A stretch of 40,517 nucleotides of DNA from Acidobacteriota bacterium (GTDB lineage: Bacteria; Acidobacteriota; Vicinamibacteria; Vicinamibacterales; CAVVIG01), in the NCBI GenBank assembly GCA_003222535.1, contig QHWJ01000298.1, positions 1 through 40,517 of the forward strand. The letters run 5' to 3'. Shown piece by piece: positions 1-8,923 of the stretch. The position numbers were made by a program, and so were the translations under genes. The notes below the pieces were generated by a model. The model was given only the letters and a program-made list of their open reading frames with translations. It was not told the DNA's origin and made no database searches. Each line of letters begins with the position of its first letter. Positions within the stretch are counted from its first letter, which is position 1.

Positions 1-417
1 CAATCCGAACGGGGAAATCAATGCCCATGAGCACGAGTGGGAATCGAGCACCAAGGTCTCCGGGGTCTACCAGTTCCCGTTCCAGATCCTGGTCTCGGGC
101 ACCTCGAGGAGCGAAGCGGGTATTTCTGGGCGCGTTCCGTCCGTTTCACCGGCGGGAGGACGATCCCGAATATTACGGTGAACGTCGAGCCCATCGGGGC
201 GCGTCAGCTGCCCGATAGTACGCAGCTCGATCTCCGCGTCGAGAAGACGTTCAGTCTGCCGAAGCAGCAGCGGTTCGCGGTTCGCGCGAACGTCTTCAAC
301 ACGCTCAATGCCAACACCACTCTGGACGTGACGCGCCTCTCCGGGCCGAACTTCCTGAAGCCGACCGTCATCATGGAGCCGCGCATCATGGAGTTCAGCA
401 TGACGTACAGCTTCTAA
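1..417 (+). pseudogene. TonB-dependent receptor, C-terminal part, frameshifted
   Basis: C-terminal end of an Oar-like TonB-dependent outer-membrane receptor; the rest lies outside the window. Bases 2 to about 110 in frame 2 read a barrel-like segment containing KVSGVYQFPFQ and ILVSG. The homologous continuation, SGYFWARSVRF through the LDLRVEKTF and FNTLNANTT motifs to the terminal MTYSF, is in frame 1 and ends at TAA 415-417. The last residue is Phe, as is usual for the beta-signal of outer-membrane barrels. Frame 2 itself stops at 178-180 and frame 1 has a stop at 28-30, so no single frame covers the domain. One missing base near 105-115 would explain it. It could be a true decay event or an assembly error; the intact motifs on both sides argue for a recent change. 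Confidence 0.75.
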
Positions 418-623
418 TGTCCCGTAACAGTGATTCGTTGCATAAGTCCCGGAGCGCGGCGCCCGGATGGCAAGGCGCGAGGAGCGCGCATGCCGGGAGT
501 ATTCGGGAGTATGTAAGCGACGAGCAACGCAGCCAGCCCCGGCGTCCCCAACGCGGCAGCCGCGTTGGGGTGGAGGAGGATGCCCCGCCCGGGAATTATG
601 TGACGAATCACTGTTACGGGACA
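418..623. repeat. palindromic element copy 1
   Basis: Element of about 206 bp bounded by a perfect 20-bp inverted repeat (418-437 and 604-623). It starts one base after the stop codon of the receptor. The inside holds a nested hairpin at 546-570 (CCCCAACGCGG and its complement) and, read on the minus strand, the family core: GCGTTGCTCGTCGC, ATACTCCCG and CTCGCGCCTTGC. The same core occurs at 9331, 14637 and 38393, but the terminal repeats differ there. Confidence 0.85.
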
Positions 624-680
624 CTAGCTTGGCTTGGCCAGGCCAGGCGCTGGTCTGCCGAGATCAACGGTTCTGTCCAC

Positions 681-750
681 CGCTCGTCCTGAGCTTGTCG
701 AAGGACGAGCCACCAGCCGGGCTCGTGGTTCGACAAGCTCACCACGAGCG
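681..750. terminator. long palindrome, possible terminator of the minus-strand gene
   Basis: GAGCTTGTCGAA pairs with TTCGACAAGCTC, and each arm has its own small hairpin (CTCGTCCT with AGGACGAG, CTCGTGGT with ACCACGAG). It lies about 28 bases past the stop codon of the minus-strand gene ending at 778. The GAGCTTGTCGAA/TTCGACAAGCTC word pair is a common dispersed palindrome in high-GC bacteria. There is no clear U tract, so termination is inferred. Confidence 0.55.
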
Positions 751-777
751 TGTAAAGACATCGAGCTCGACACTGCG

Positions 778-2814
778 CTAACGGTCGCGGAACGGTTTCT
801 TCCGCCGATACAGCTCCAGCCGCGAGCGGATCGGTGCAGCGGCCGCTGTCGCCCCGGCGGCCTGGACCAGATCGAGCGCGAACTGCTCCGACGCGACGGC
901 GTCCACGAACCGGCCGGCGGAGGCGTACGCCGCCGCCAGCGCGTCGAGCACGGTGACGTCGCGCCGATTGGTCAATGTGGCCGCGCGCTCTGCGAGCCGG
1001 ACGGCTTCCGCGGGCTGTCGGAGCCCGGCATCAGGGGATGTCGCCAGCGTCCACGCGAGAGCCGCCAGCGGCTCCAGCAGATCGGGATTGGCGTCGAGCG
1101 CCAGCCGGTACTCCGCGATCGCCTCGCGCGGCCGGCCTTCGGCCGAAAATATGCCTCCAAGGTTGGCGTGCGCGACGGCATTCCCGCGTTGGAGCTGCAG
1201 CGCGAGACGAAGCTCGGTGGTCGCCTCGTCGTAACGCTTCAGGAGGCGAAGACTCGCGCCAAGATTGACGCGGGCGGCGACGAAGTCGGGCCGAAGCTGG
1301 ACCGCCCGCCGAAGGTGCTCGACCGCCTCGTTCGGCCGGTCGAGCCGCACGAGCGCCGTCGCAAGGTTGTAATGCGCCGACACAAAGTCAGGGTCCACGC
1401 GGAGCGCTTCAGTCAAGTGCGCCACCGCCCGATTGGTGTTCTGCAGCCGCAGAAAGATCGCCGCGGCGGCGTCGTGCAACCGGGCATTCCCCGGATTTGC
1501 GTCGAGCAGCTTCTCGTAGCCGCTCGCGTCTTCCGCCAGAACTTTCGGTCCGAAGTCGGCAATGAGCCGCCGGCGGTCGTCGGGGGATCGAGTGAGCACC
1601 TGGATCCACAGGTCGCCCATTTCATCAGTGCTGTTCTGCCCCCAGCGAATCCGCTTCGGCGGATGATCCGGGTTCCGCCGGTTGCCGGCCGAGTTGTCGT
1701 AGGTGTAGTGCATGGAGATCGTCGTCCCTTTCGGAAGGGCCAACGGGTCAGCGAAGCGATAAAGGTCCTGCCAATTGAAGTCCCAATCCTTGATGTAGAT
1801 GAGCCATCTGGCCGTGCCATCGGGCAGGGTCGCAAGGCCCTTGATCTCCCTCGCCCGGAAATGCGCGTGCGGCTGGAGCGCGGAGACGTCCACATCGACC
1901 GGCAGCGTGTAGTGATCCTCGACCGTGTAACCGGAAATGCCGGGCTGGATGTCGATGTTCTGGCGGCCGAGCCTGAGCATCAGCGGGGTGCGAGCCGCCG
2001 GTCGGTCGGTGAAGAAGAAACCCACGCTGGGCTGAACGACTTCTGACGAGTCGCCCGGGTGCATGTGCAGTTGCAGCACGAGATCGCTGTTCGGCTGGAG
2101 TCGCCACGACATGCCGTCGGGGAGAAGCGGGGGAAGCTGGCCTGGCGTCCAGCCGAGAAAGTAGCCGTCGGGAAAGCTCCCCGACATGACGAGACCATCG
2201 AAGCCGGGCCCGGGATCGGCCTCGTCCAGCAGGCGCGAGGCCGGCGTTTCGTCGATGCGCATGTTGGCGTGGTGCACGACGCGCGCGTTGCCGGGACGAA
2301 ACTCGATGCCGCGCACGTATCGCGTGCTGGTCACGGGGATGGGAATCACGAAGTTCCGCAGCACGTCTGATCCGCCGCCGTTCAGCGTGTAGGCATCGGC
2401 CAGCCTGATCACGAGGTCCGGTTGTCCCAGCCGCCAGCCTTCGGTGAGCTGCGGCACCGGGGGAAGATCGGACCGGTCGCCTTCAATGGCGCCTTCCTCG
2501 ACCCACTGCCGGATGGTTTCGATCTGCCGTTCGGTCAGCCGCCGGGCACCGACGAATTCCGCGGAGCCAGGTTCCGGCTTCCACGGTGGCATGGCGCGAG
2601 TGCGTGTCGCCAGGGCGATGGCCCTCGCGCGCGGCCGCGCGTCTTCATAGGTCAGCAGGCTGAACGGCCCGATCTCGCCGGCACGGTGGCAGGGAGCACA
2701 CTTTTCGAAAATGATCGGCGCGACGTCCTTCGAAAACGTGACGCGTGACTGTGCGGAGGCAGGAGTGGCCGCCGGGGACGCGACCAGGACGGCGATCAGC
2801 CACGCCTTTCCCAC
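778..2814 (-). CDS. exported cytochrome-like / copper monooxygenase-like / TPR fusion protein
   Basis: Protein of 678 residues from the GTG at 2814. A signal peptide ends near ASAQ (residue 22). A c-type haem motif CAPCH follows at about residues 39-43 with a possible Met ligand in RAMPPW. A central region resembles the copper type II ascorbate-dependent monooxygenase fold: HHANM, LQLHMHPG, QPHAHF, MHYTYDN and DEMGD carry the His and Met residues expected of copper sites. The last roughly 230 residues are TPR repeats (VDPDFVSAHYNLA, LRPDFVAARVNLG). It likely acts in the periplasm in redox chemistry; the substrate is unknown. The start is uncertain: the frame stays open to a GTG at 2961, which would add a 49-residue leader made largely of AAPYN/AAPYD repeats. 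I chose 2814 because it puts the signal peptide at the N-terminus. Neither start has a good ribosome-binding site. Confidence 0.8.
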   Translation of the reverse strand: MGKAWLIAVLVASPAATPASAQSRVTFSKDVAPIIFEKCAPCHRAGEIGPFSLLTYEDARPRARAIALATRTRAMPPWKPEPGSAEFVGARRLTERQIETIRQWVEEGAIEGDRSDLPPVPQLTEGWRLGQPDLVIRLADAYTLNGGGSDVLRNFVIPIPVTSTRYVRGIEFRPGNARVVHHANMRIDETPASRLLDEADPGPGFDGLVMSGSFPDGYFLGWTPGQLPPLLPDGMSWRLQPNSDLVLQLHMHPGDSSEVVQPSVGFFFTDRPAARTPLMLRLGRQNIDIQPGISGYTVEDHYTLPVDVDVSALQPHAHFRAREIKGLATLPDGTARWLIYIKDWDFNWQDLYRFADPLALPKGTTISMHYTYDNSAGNRRNPDHPPKRIRWGQNSTDEMGDLWIQVLTRSPDDRRRLIADFGPKVLAEDASGYEKLLDANPGNARLHDAAAAIFLRLQNTNRAVAHLTEALRVDPDFVSAHYNLATALVRLDRPNEAVEHLRRAVQLRPDFVAARVNLGASLRLLKRYDEATTELRLALQLQRGNAVAHANLGGIFSAEGRPREAIAEYRLALDANPDLLEPLAALAWTLATSPDAGLRQPAEAVRLAERAATLTNRRDVTVLDALAAAYASAGRFVDAVASEQFALDLVQAAGATAAAAPIRSRLELYRRKKPFRDR

Positions 2815-2830
2815 AGAGACACCGAAGGGT

Positions 2831-2905
2831 GCCGCGTTGTAGGGCGCCGCGTCGTAGGGCGCCGCGTTGTAGGGCGCCGCGTTGTAGGGCGCCGCGTCGT
2901 AGGGC
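2831..2905. repeat. five tandem 15-bp repeats
   Basis: Five head-to-tail copies of GCCGCGTYGTAGGGC, differing only at one T/C position (order T, C, T, T, C). They lie just upstream of, or inside, the 5' end of the haem/TPR fusion gene. The unit is a multiple of three, so copy-number change would not shift the frame; read on the minus strand in that frame it encodes AAPYN or AAPYD. Confidence 0.95.
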
Positions 2906-3232
2906 GCGGGCCGCAGATGCCTTTGCCACGGCCCGCCACTGTGTCCACGAAACGTGAACACGCTCCTGGAGGAGGCGGCAAGTACAATCGACGGGGCGCG
3001 GGCTCCCCCATGCGGCAGGATACTCCCGGGTACTGCTGTCTGCCAGAGCCGTTCTCACTTCGGCGTAGCAGCAAAGGCTCTCGTCTCTTCGACGTCGGCG
3101 CAATCGGGCAGGCTCGGCCACCACACCACGGTGAGCAGGGCTCCACTGTTCGGTGGCCGACGCTTCGCGATTTGTTTCGGATCGTCTGCCATGCGTCGGG
3201 TCGTCGCCGACTCATGGGACTTGGAGCGCGGC

Positions 3233-5464
3233 GTGAAACTGAAACCAGGTATAGCCGGAATATGTGCAGCTGCCTGCCTGCTCCGGGGAACGGCGGCTCG
3301 AGCCGATCCGGGCACCATGCAGCGCGCGCCTGGCGACGCCGCCGCAATCGCGACAAACCCCATCGACTACGCGACTGCCCGGTTCGAGCGGGTGGTTCAC
3401 GCGCTGCGCATCGACGAACCCATCACCATTGACGGGAAGCTCACCGAGGCCGCCTGGCAGCGCGCGGAGCCGGCGAACCACTTCATCCAGTGGAATCCGC
3501 ACCCGGGCCTCCCCGCGTCCGAAGACACCGACGTGAGGTTCGTGTACGACGCGCAGAACCTGTATGTTGGCGTCCGCTGCTGGGACTCGGATTCGCGCCA
3601 TCTGACCGTCAACGGGCTCGAGCGCGATTTCGCGAGCGGGAACCAGGACGGCGTGGGCATCTTCATCGACAGCCTCCATGACGGTCAGTCGGGCTTCTAC
3701 TTCGCGACGAACCCCGTCGGCGCGCACCACGACGTTCAGTACTCGGGCGACGAAACCTATCGCAACGTGGACTGGGAAGGCGTGTGGGACGTCAAGGTCA
3801 CGGTGGACGACTCGGGGTGGACGGCCGAATTCATCGTGCCGTTCAAGACGCTCCGATTCTCGAACGCCGCACATCAGGAGTGGGGCGTCAACATGATGCG
3901 TCGCATCCGGCGCGCCAACGAGGACAGCCATTGGTCGCCGCTGCCGCGCCGCTACCGTGTCGGGCGCGCCTCGATGGCGGGAACGCTCACCGGCCTGGAC
4001 GACATTCACCAGGGACGTAACCTCAAGATCAAACCCTTTGCGATCGCGAAGACGCTGGACACGGGCCTGCCGGCAGGCACTGAACACGTCGATGGCGGGC
4101 TCGACGTCAAGTACGGGCTGACCGAGTCGATGACGCTCGACCTCGGCTACCGGACGGACTTCTCGCAAGTCGAAGCCGATCAGCAGCAGGTCAACCTCAC
4201 GCGCTTCAATCTGTTCTTCCCGGAGAAGCGCGAGCTGTTCCTGGAGAACGCGGGCATCTTCGGCATCGCGACCGCCGCGGGACCATCCGGCAGCACGAGC
4301 GACAACGTCATCCCGTTCTTCAGCCGCCGGATCGGGCTGAGCTCGAGCGGCTCGCCAATTCCCATCGTGGGCGGCGCCCGGTTGTCGGGCAGGACGGGAC
4401 CCTATGAGGTCGGGATGCTCGGCATGATGACCGGCCGCCAGGGCACGATCCGCTCGACCGATTTCCTGGTGGGCCGCGTCCGCCGGACATTCAGGGGCCA
4501 ATCCACCATTGGAGCGCTGCTGACATCGCGCACCTCGGCGTCACCGGATGACAACCGGCTGTACGGCGTCGATACCTTCCTGCGGTTTTTTGAAAAGCTC
4601 GAGGTGTCTTCCTACCTGATGAAGACGGACACGACGTCGAGGAAGGGGCAGGATCAGGCGCGGCGCCTGGGCGTCGCGTGGCGTGAGGACGACTGGACCC
4701 TCGGCGGCCAGTACGAAGCGGTGCAGCCCAATTTCAATCCCGAAGTCGGGTTTGTCCGGCGGACCGACATGGGCCACTACTCAACCGATCTGTCCTGGCG
4801 CCCGCGGCCGCAGAACAGCCCGCGAATTCGAAACTACACGCTCGGAACGACCGCCGACTTTTATGCGGCGAGCAGCACCGGCGCCCTACAGACCCGCCAG
4901 CAAAGCGTCAACACGGGGCTGTCGTTTCAGAGCGGCGCGAGCCTCGGAGCCACCGTCTCGAACACGTTCGATCGACTCGTCGTGCCGTTCGCCATTTACC
5001 CGGGCGTGAACATTCCGGCCGGCGACTATCAGTACGCGAGCATGGCCCTCAACTACACGAGCGACCAGAGCCGGCAGATCGAGGGCGGCGCGACCCTCAA
5101 CACGGGCGCGTTCTGGGACGGCCACGCCACGTCCATCACGGGCACGTTGAACATGAAGCCGAACTATCACGTCAACGTGGCGCTCAACCTGAGCCAAAGC
5201 GACGTCCGGCTGCCTCAGGGGGATTTCGCGACGACCGTGGTCGGGGCGCGCGTGCTGTACGGGTTTTCGACGCGGGCGTTTCTGTATTCGTTCCTGCAGT
5301 ACAACGCGACCACGAATCAGTTCAGCGCCAACACGCGATTCAACCTCATTCATCGGCCGCTGAGCGATTTGTTCGTCGTCTACAACGAGCGGCGCGAGAC
5401 CACCTCGGGCGCGCTCCTCGAGCGCGGGTTGATCGTGAAGTTCACCAACATGTTCGACTTCTGA
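3233..5464 (+). CDS. CBM9-like and DUF5916 domain outer-membrane protein
   Basis: Protein of 743 residues. A signal peptide covers about residues 1-25 (AAACLLRGTAARA). A carbohydrate-binding-module-9-like domain follows (ITIDGKLTEAAWQRAE, DVRFVYDAQNLYVGVRCWD), then the long DUF5916 region with the family's NLFFPEKRELFLENAGIF stretch and alternating beta strands ending in NMFDF, consistent with a membrane barrel with terminal Phe. Function is not established; in this family the CBM9-like domain suggests sugar or polymer binding at the outer membrane. The GTG at 3233 was chosen because GGAG lies 6 bases upstream and the signal peptide starts there; the frame is open further upstream without such support. 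It is transcribed away from the haem/TPR gene, leaving about 270-420 bp between them, depending on which start that gene uses. Confidence 0.85.
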   Translation: MKLKPGIAGICAAACLLRGTAARADPGTMQRAPGDAAAIATNPIDYATARFERVVHALRIDEPITIDGKLTEAAWQRAEPANHFIQWNPHPGLPASEDTDVRFVYDAQNLYVGVRCWDSDSRHLTVNGLERDFASGNQDGVGIFIDSLHDGQSGFYFATNPVGAHHDVQYSGDETYRNVDWEGVWDVKVTVDDSGWTAEFIVPFKTLRFSNAAHQEWGVNMMRRIRRANEDSHWSPLPRRYRVGRASMAGTLTGLDDIHQGRNLKIKPFAIAKTLDTGLPAGTEHVDGGLDVKYGLTESMTLDLGYRTDFSQVEADQQQVNLTRFNLFFPEKRELFLENAGIFGIATAAGPSGSTSDNVIPFFSRRIGLSSSGSPIPIVGGARLSGRTGPYEVGMLGMMTGRQGTIRSTDFLVGRVRRTFRGQSTIGALLTSRTSASPDDNRLYGVDTFLRFFEKLEVSSYLMKTDTTSRKGQDQARRLGVAWREDDWTLGGQYEAVQPNFNPEVGFVRRTDMGHYSTDLSWRPRPQNSPRIRNYTLGTTADFYAASSTGALQTRQQSVNTGLSFQSGASLGATVSNTFDRLVVPFAIYPGVNIPAGDYQYASMALNYTSDQSRQIEGGATLNTGAFWDGHATSITGTLNMKPNYHVNVALNLSQSDVRLPQGDFATTVVGARVLYGFSTRAFLYSFLQYNATTNQFSANTRFNLIHRPLSDLFVVYNERRETTSGALLERGLIVKFTNMFDF

Positions 5465-5601
5465 CTGGACAGTCCGACGTAAAGGGTCCCCGGGCCGCGA
5501 GCGCCTGGAGGAAATCAGCCACTTTGTGCCTCGCAGGCCGCAGATCTTTTTGTCATGGCCCGGTAGGCCTTCGTTACCGACAGCAGCCTGCTTTCAGCGG
5601 C

Positions 5602-5730
5602 GACGTTGCAAACGCGCAACGTCTTCAACCACGAAAGCACGAAGATCTCGAAGACTCACGAAGCAGTCTTGTACAAAACCTCCGTCCTGCGTTCTTCGTG
5701 TTCTTCTTGTTCTTCGTGTTTTCGTGGTTG
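5602..5730. repeat. hairpins in the 5465-5761 gap
   Basis: Two structures fill this gap. GACGTTGC at 5602-5609 pairs with GCAACGTC at 5616-5623. Right after it, a longer imperfect hairpin begins with CAACCACGAAAGCACGAAG (5626) and ends with CTTCGTG-TTTTCGTGGTTG (5730), with CACGAAG/CTTCGTG words along both arms. The genes on both sides converge here, so a bidirectional terminator is possible. I see no gene in the gap. Confidence 0.75.
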
Positions 5731-5761
5731 CATGTTGTTTTGGCTAACGAACGCCGGCGGC

Positions 5762-7018
5762 TCAATACAACGCCTGATACACCAGCGTGGGGAACCTGTT
5801 GCCGATGTCGCTGCGGCTGGGCACAAGCTGAATCATCAACGTGATCACCAACCGGGCCTTCGGGTCGACGCGGTAGAGGCTCCCGTATGCACCGCTCCAG
5901 CCGAAGGCACCGGCCGAGTCCAGGCCGTTCGCCCCGAAGCGATCGGTTGTTTCGAATCCAAGGCCGTAGCCGAGCCCGGTCGGCGAATGGAGCGACCCGA
6001 CCTGGTTGGTCGTCATCAACTCCACCGTGCGAGGCGCCAGGATGCGCACGCCGTCCAGCGCGCCGCCGTTGCGGATCATCTCGAGGAATCGGGAGTAGTC
6101 GCGCGCCGTCGACAGGAGCCCCGCTCCACCGGAGAAGCTGCGCCGCGGACCGTCGACGTAATTGCCCTGCCCTTTCGGTCCATCCGGAGCGCGCGTAATC
6201 CGTCCGTCGCTCCCGCTTGCGTACACGGCAGCGAGCCGATCGCGTTGCGCCGGCGGCAGGAAGAACTGCGTGTCTTTCATGCCGAGCGGGCCGGTGATCC
6301 GCGTGCGAATGAATTCGTCGAGCGGCACACGGGAGGCGCGCTCGACGATGCAGCCGAGGATGTCGGTGTTGTAGCCGTAGACCCACGCCTCGCCGGGCTG
6401 CGCCACGAACGGCAGCGTGGCGAGCCGCTCCATCGTGTCGCAGACGGGTTCGCTCTTGTCCGCGGTGTACCAGCCGAATCCGGCCGCCGGCCCCAGACCT
6501 TTCTTTTCGTACAACGATGCGACCGATGCGTTGGTGCCGTACGAGACGCCCGCGGTGTGCGTCAGCAGGTCGCGGATGGTGATCTGGCGCTTGGCAGGGA
6601 CCACCGAAACGTCCGAACCGTTCCGCTCGGCGACCGTCGTCTTTTCGAAACCTGGAATGAAGCGGCCCGCCGGATCGTTGAGACCGACCTTGCCTTCCTC
6701 CATCAGCGAGAGGATCGCGACGCTGGTGATCGCTTTCGTCTGGGACGCAATACGGAAGATCGTGTCCGGCGTCATGCGCCGGCCCGCTTCCTTGTCGCTC
6801 CATCCGACCGCGCGCTCGTAGACCGGCTTTCCGTCCTGCAGCACGAGCGCGACCGCGCCGCCGATGCGGCTCTCGTCGACATATTCCTGGAGCGCACGGT
6901 CGATGCGCGCGAGCCGGTCCGGCGCGAAGGTCGCCTGCGCGGCGGGCTTCGCGACCTGGCCGGACGGGGCGATGGTGCACAGTACGACCACAATCGGGAG
7001 AAGTGCGATTTTCTTCAT
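5762..7018 (-). CDS. exported serine hydrolase, beta-lactamase / class C esterase family
   Basis: 418 residues. An N-terminal signal peptide (MKKIALLPIVVVLCTIAPSG) precedes a PBP-type transpeptidase-fold domain. The nucleophile motif SxxK is S92-Q-T-K95 in IFRIASQTKAITS; the second motif YxN is in WVYGYNTD; and a HSPTGLGYGLGF segment occupies the usual third-motif region. This architecture belongs to the beta-lactamase-related serine hydrolases (EstB-like esterases, D-aminopeptidases), so a periplasmic esterase or peptidase is as likely as a true beta-lactamase. The ATG at 7018 overlaps the TGA of the upstream propeller gene (ATGA, 7015-7018), which indicates a co-transcribed, translationally coupled pair. 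Confidence 0.9.
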   Translation of the reverse strand: MKKIALLPIVVVLCTIAPSGQVAKPAAQATFAPDRLARIDRALQEYVDESRIGGAVALVLQDGKPVYERAVGWSDKEAGRRMTPDTIFRIASQTKAITSVAILSLMEEGKVGLNDPAGRFIPGFEKTTVAERNGSDVSVVPAKRQITIRDLLTHTAGVSYGTNASVASLYEKKGLGPAAGFGWYTADKSEPVCDTMERLATLPFVAQPGEAWVYGYNTDILGCIVERASRVPLDEFIRTRITGPLGMKDTQFFLPPAQRDRLAAVYASGSDGRITRAPDGPKGQGNYVDGPRRSFSGGAGLLSTARDYSRFLEMIRNGGALDGVRILAPRTVELMTTNQVGSLHSPTGLGYGLGFETTDRFGANGLDSAGAFGWSGAYGSLYRVDPKARLVITLMIQLVPSRSDIGNRFPTLVYQALY

Positions 7019-8826
7019 CGTGACACCTGCGGCCGCGACGGCTGCCACGCCGGCGTGCCGTCTTCCCACTGATTATCGGTGAGCTGCTGCACATCGGTCC
7101 CGTCGTACTTCATGACGAACAACTCGCCATACGGCTGCGGCGCGTCGGTGTACAACACCTCGTCTTTGAACCCCATGCGCGAGCTGGCGAACACGATGCG
7201 CTCGCCATCCGGGGACCAGGCCATGTGCGCGTCGTTCCCATGCGAAAACGTCAGACGACGGACGCCGGTGCCGTCCGGTTTGATCGTATAGATCTCGTAG
7301 TCGCCCTTCTCCTGCCGCGAAAACATGATCAGATCGCCGCGCGGCGACCACACCGGAAAGTTGTCGTAGCCCCGGGTCAGCGTCGTGACGGATTTCGTCT
7401 CCATGTTCATGATGCGCAGACCGTCCCCCTCCGGTCCGAACGAGCGGTAGACGAAACGGTTGCCATCCGGCGCCATCGATGGGAAGCCGTTGTTGTTCGG
7501 TCCCGTGGTGACTTCGCGGAACCCGGTTCCGTCCGGGGCGATGACCGCAATCTGCGCGCCGCCGTCGACACGATCCGCCGGCTTCAGGAACAGGTCGTGG
7601 AAGCCGTTGAAGAACGCCCCGAACCTGCCGATGCCGAAGATGATCGCGTCGCCGCGCGCCGACCACTGGGGCCCAAGCACGCTGCGCCCGTCCTGGTGGA
7701 ACACGACGGTCGATTTGTCGCTGTCGGACTCGACGACCAGGAGGTTGTTGCTCCCCGGAGGCGGCACGTACGTCGTCATGGCGTAGCGGTCGCCGGACGG
7801 ATGGAACGACGGCTGAACCCCGCCGAGCCTCAGCTCGAAGTCCGGCCGGCGGCTCCACATCCTGTGGCCCACGCCGGGACCCGCGGCCAGACGCTTGTGA
7901 AACGCGACGCGGGTGCCGTCGGGTGACCACGCCGCACTTCGCAGATCGCCTTTCGGTCCAGCCTTGCCGCTCGAGTAGTGAATGCCGGCGCCCGCCACGT
8001 CCTTGCGGATGAATCCGATCTCGTTCGTCGTCTGGAACGCCGGCGCAAGCTTCACGCCCGGGCCCGCGGCCACGTCCGCCGTCGTTCCCTTTGCGATGTC
8101 GATCGAGACAATCCTCGTGTCGCCGCCGTCGAGCCTCGGCTGTCGATAGGTCAACGTCTCTTCCGCGGACATGCAGTACGCGACGATGCGCAGGCTGTCG
8201 GAGGACCATTTCGGGCTGCCGCAGAAGTTCCCGTGTTCCGTGACGCGCTTGAGCCCGGAGCCGTCCGGCCGAATGACATAGATGTCGACGAGGTGCAGAT
8301 GTTCCCATCGGCCGTGCGCGAATGGCAGACCGCTGCCGCGATCCGACGAGAACGCGATCCACCTGCCGTCGGGTGACCACGCGGGACGAAAGTCGCCGCC
8401 GGCGCCCGAGGTGAGCGGCTTCGCGCGACGGGTCTGCAGATCGAGCGTCCAGAGATCGGCGGTGCCGCCGGCCCGCGACGTGACGAAGACGAGCTGGCGT
8501 CCATCCGGTGAGAAGGCGGCCTGATCGTCGAATGCCGGGCTGTCCGTGAGCCGCTCGAGATCTGCGCCGTTCGGCCGGGCGCGATACAGGTCAGCCGAGC
8601 CTGCACGCTCCGACGTGAACACGATCCACGCCGCGTCCGGCGACCACGCGGGGTTGTAGTCGATGTCGGGCGAGGCAAGCAGCGGACGCTCGTCGCTGCC
8701 GTCCGCGGCGGCGACAAACAGACCGACCTGTCCCGGAACCGGAAACACGCGGCTGAAAAACAGCTTTTGCGGTGCCGGACTCGCAATCGCACCCACCGCG
8801 ACGAGCATCACGAACACGGCTTTCAT
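7015..8826 (-). CDS. TolB-like PD40 beta-propeller protein, exported
   Basis: 603 residues. A signal peptide (MKAVFVMLVAVGAIASPAP) is followed by many PD40/TolB-type blades, recognisable by repeated WSPDG or FSPDG cores (YNPAWSPDAAW, AAFSPDGRQL, PAWSPDGRWIAF, MAWSPDGERIVFAS). Such propellers bind peptides or oligosaccharides or act as scaffolds; no catalytic motif is visible. The start at 8826 has AGGAG five bases upstream. It is the first gene of the two-gene operon with the serine hydrolase, which suggests the propeller helps the hydrolase recognise or hold a substrate; that link is inference. Confidence 0.85.
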   Translation of the reverse strand: MKAVFVMLVAVGAIASPAPQKLFFSRVFPVPGQVGLFVAAADGSDERPLLASPDIDYNPAWSPDAAWIVFTSERAGSADLYRARPNGADLERLTDSPAFDDQAAFSPDGRQLVFVTSRAGGTADLWTLDLQTRRAKPLTSGAGGDFRPAWSPDGRWIAFSSDRGSGLPFAHGRWEHLHLVDIYVIRPDGSGLKRVTEHGNFCGSPKWSSDSLRIVAYCMSAEETLTYRQPRLDGGDTRIVSIDIAKGTTADVAAGPGVKLAPAFQTTNEIGFIRKDVAGAGIHYSSGKAGPKGDLRSAAWSPDGTRVAFHKRLAAGPGVGHRMWSRRPDFELRLGGVQPSFHPSGDRYAMTTYVPPPGSNNLLVVESDSDKSTVVFHQDGRSVLGPQWSARGDAIIFGIGRFGAFFNGFHDLFLKPADRVDGGAQIAVIAPDGTGFREVTTGPNNNGFPSMAPDGNRFVYRSFGPEGDGLRIMNMETKSVTTLTRGYDNFPVWSPRGDLIMFSRQEKGDYEIYTIKPDGTGVRRLTFSHGNDAHMAWSPDGERIVFASSRMGFKDEVLYTDAPQPYGELFVMKYDGTDVQQLTDNQWEDGTPAWQPSRPQVSR

Positions 8827-8923
8827 CGTCTCCTGCTTTCCTGAGCGTGCTCAACCGAGCGTTCCGAGTGCGGCGCATGGGAGCCTCCACGACGCTCGAT
8901 ATCATGACCCATCTGCACTCTCT

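Noticed and set aside
2831-2905. CRISPR array
   Set aside because: The 15-bp units are directly adjacent with no spacers and no cas genes are present.
3011-3030. Another copy of the palindromic element core (ATACTCCCGGGTA)
   Set aside because: Only about 10 bases match and no arms or other core words are present.
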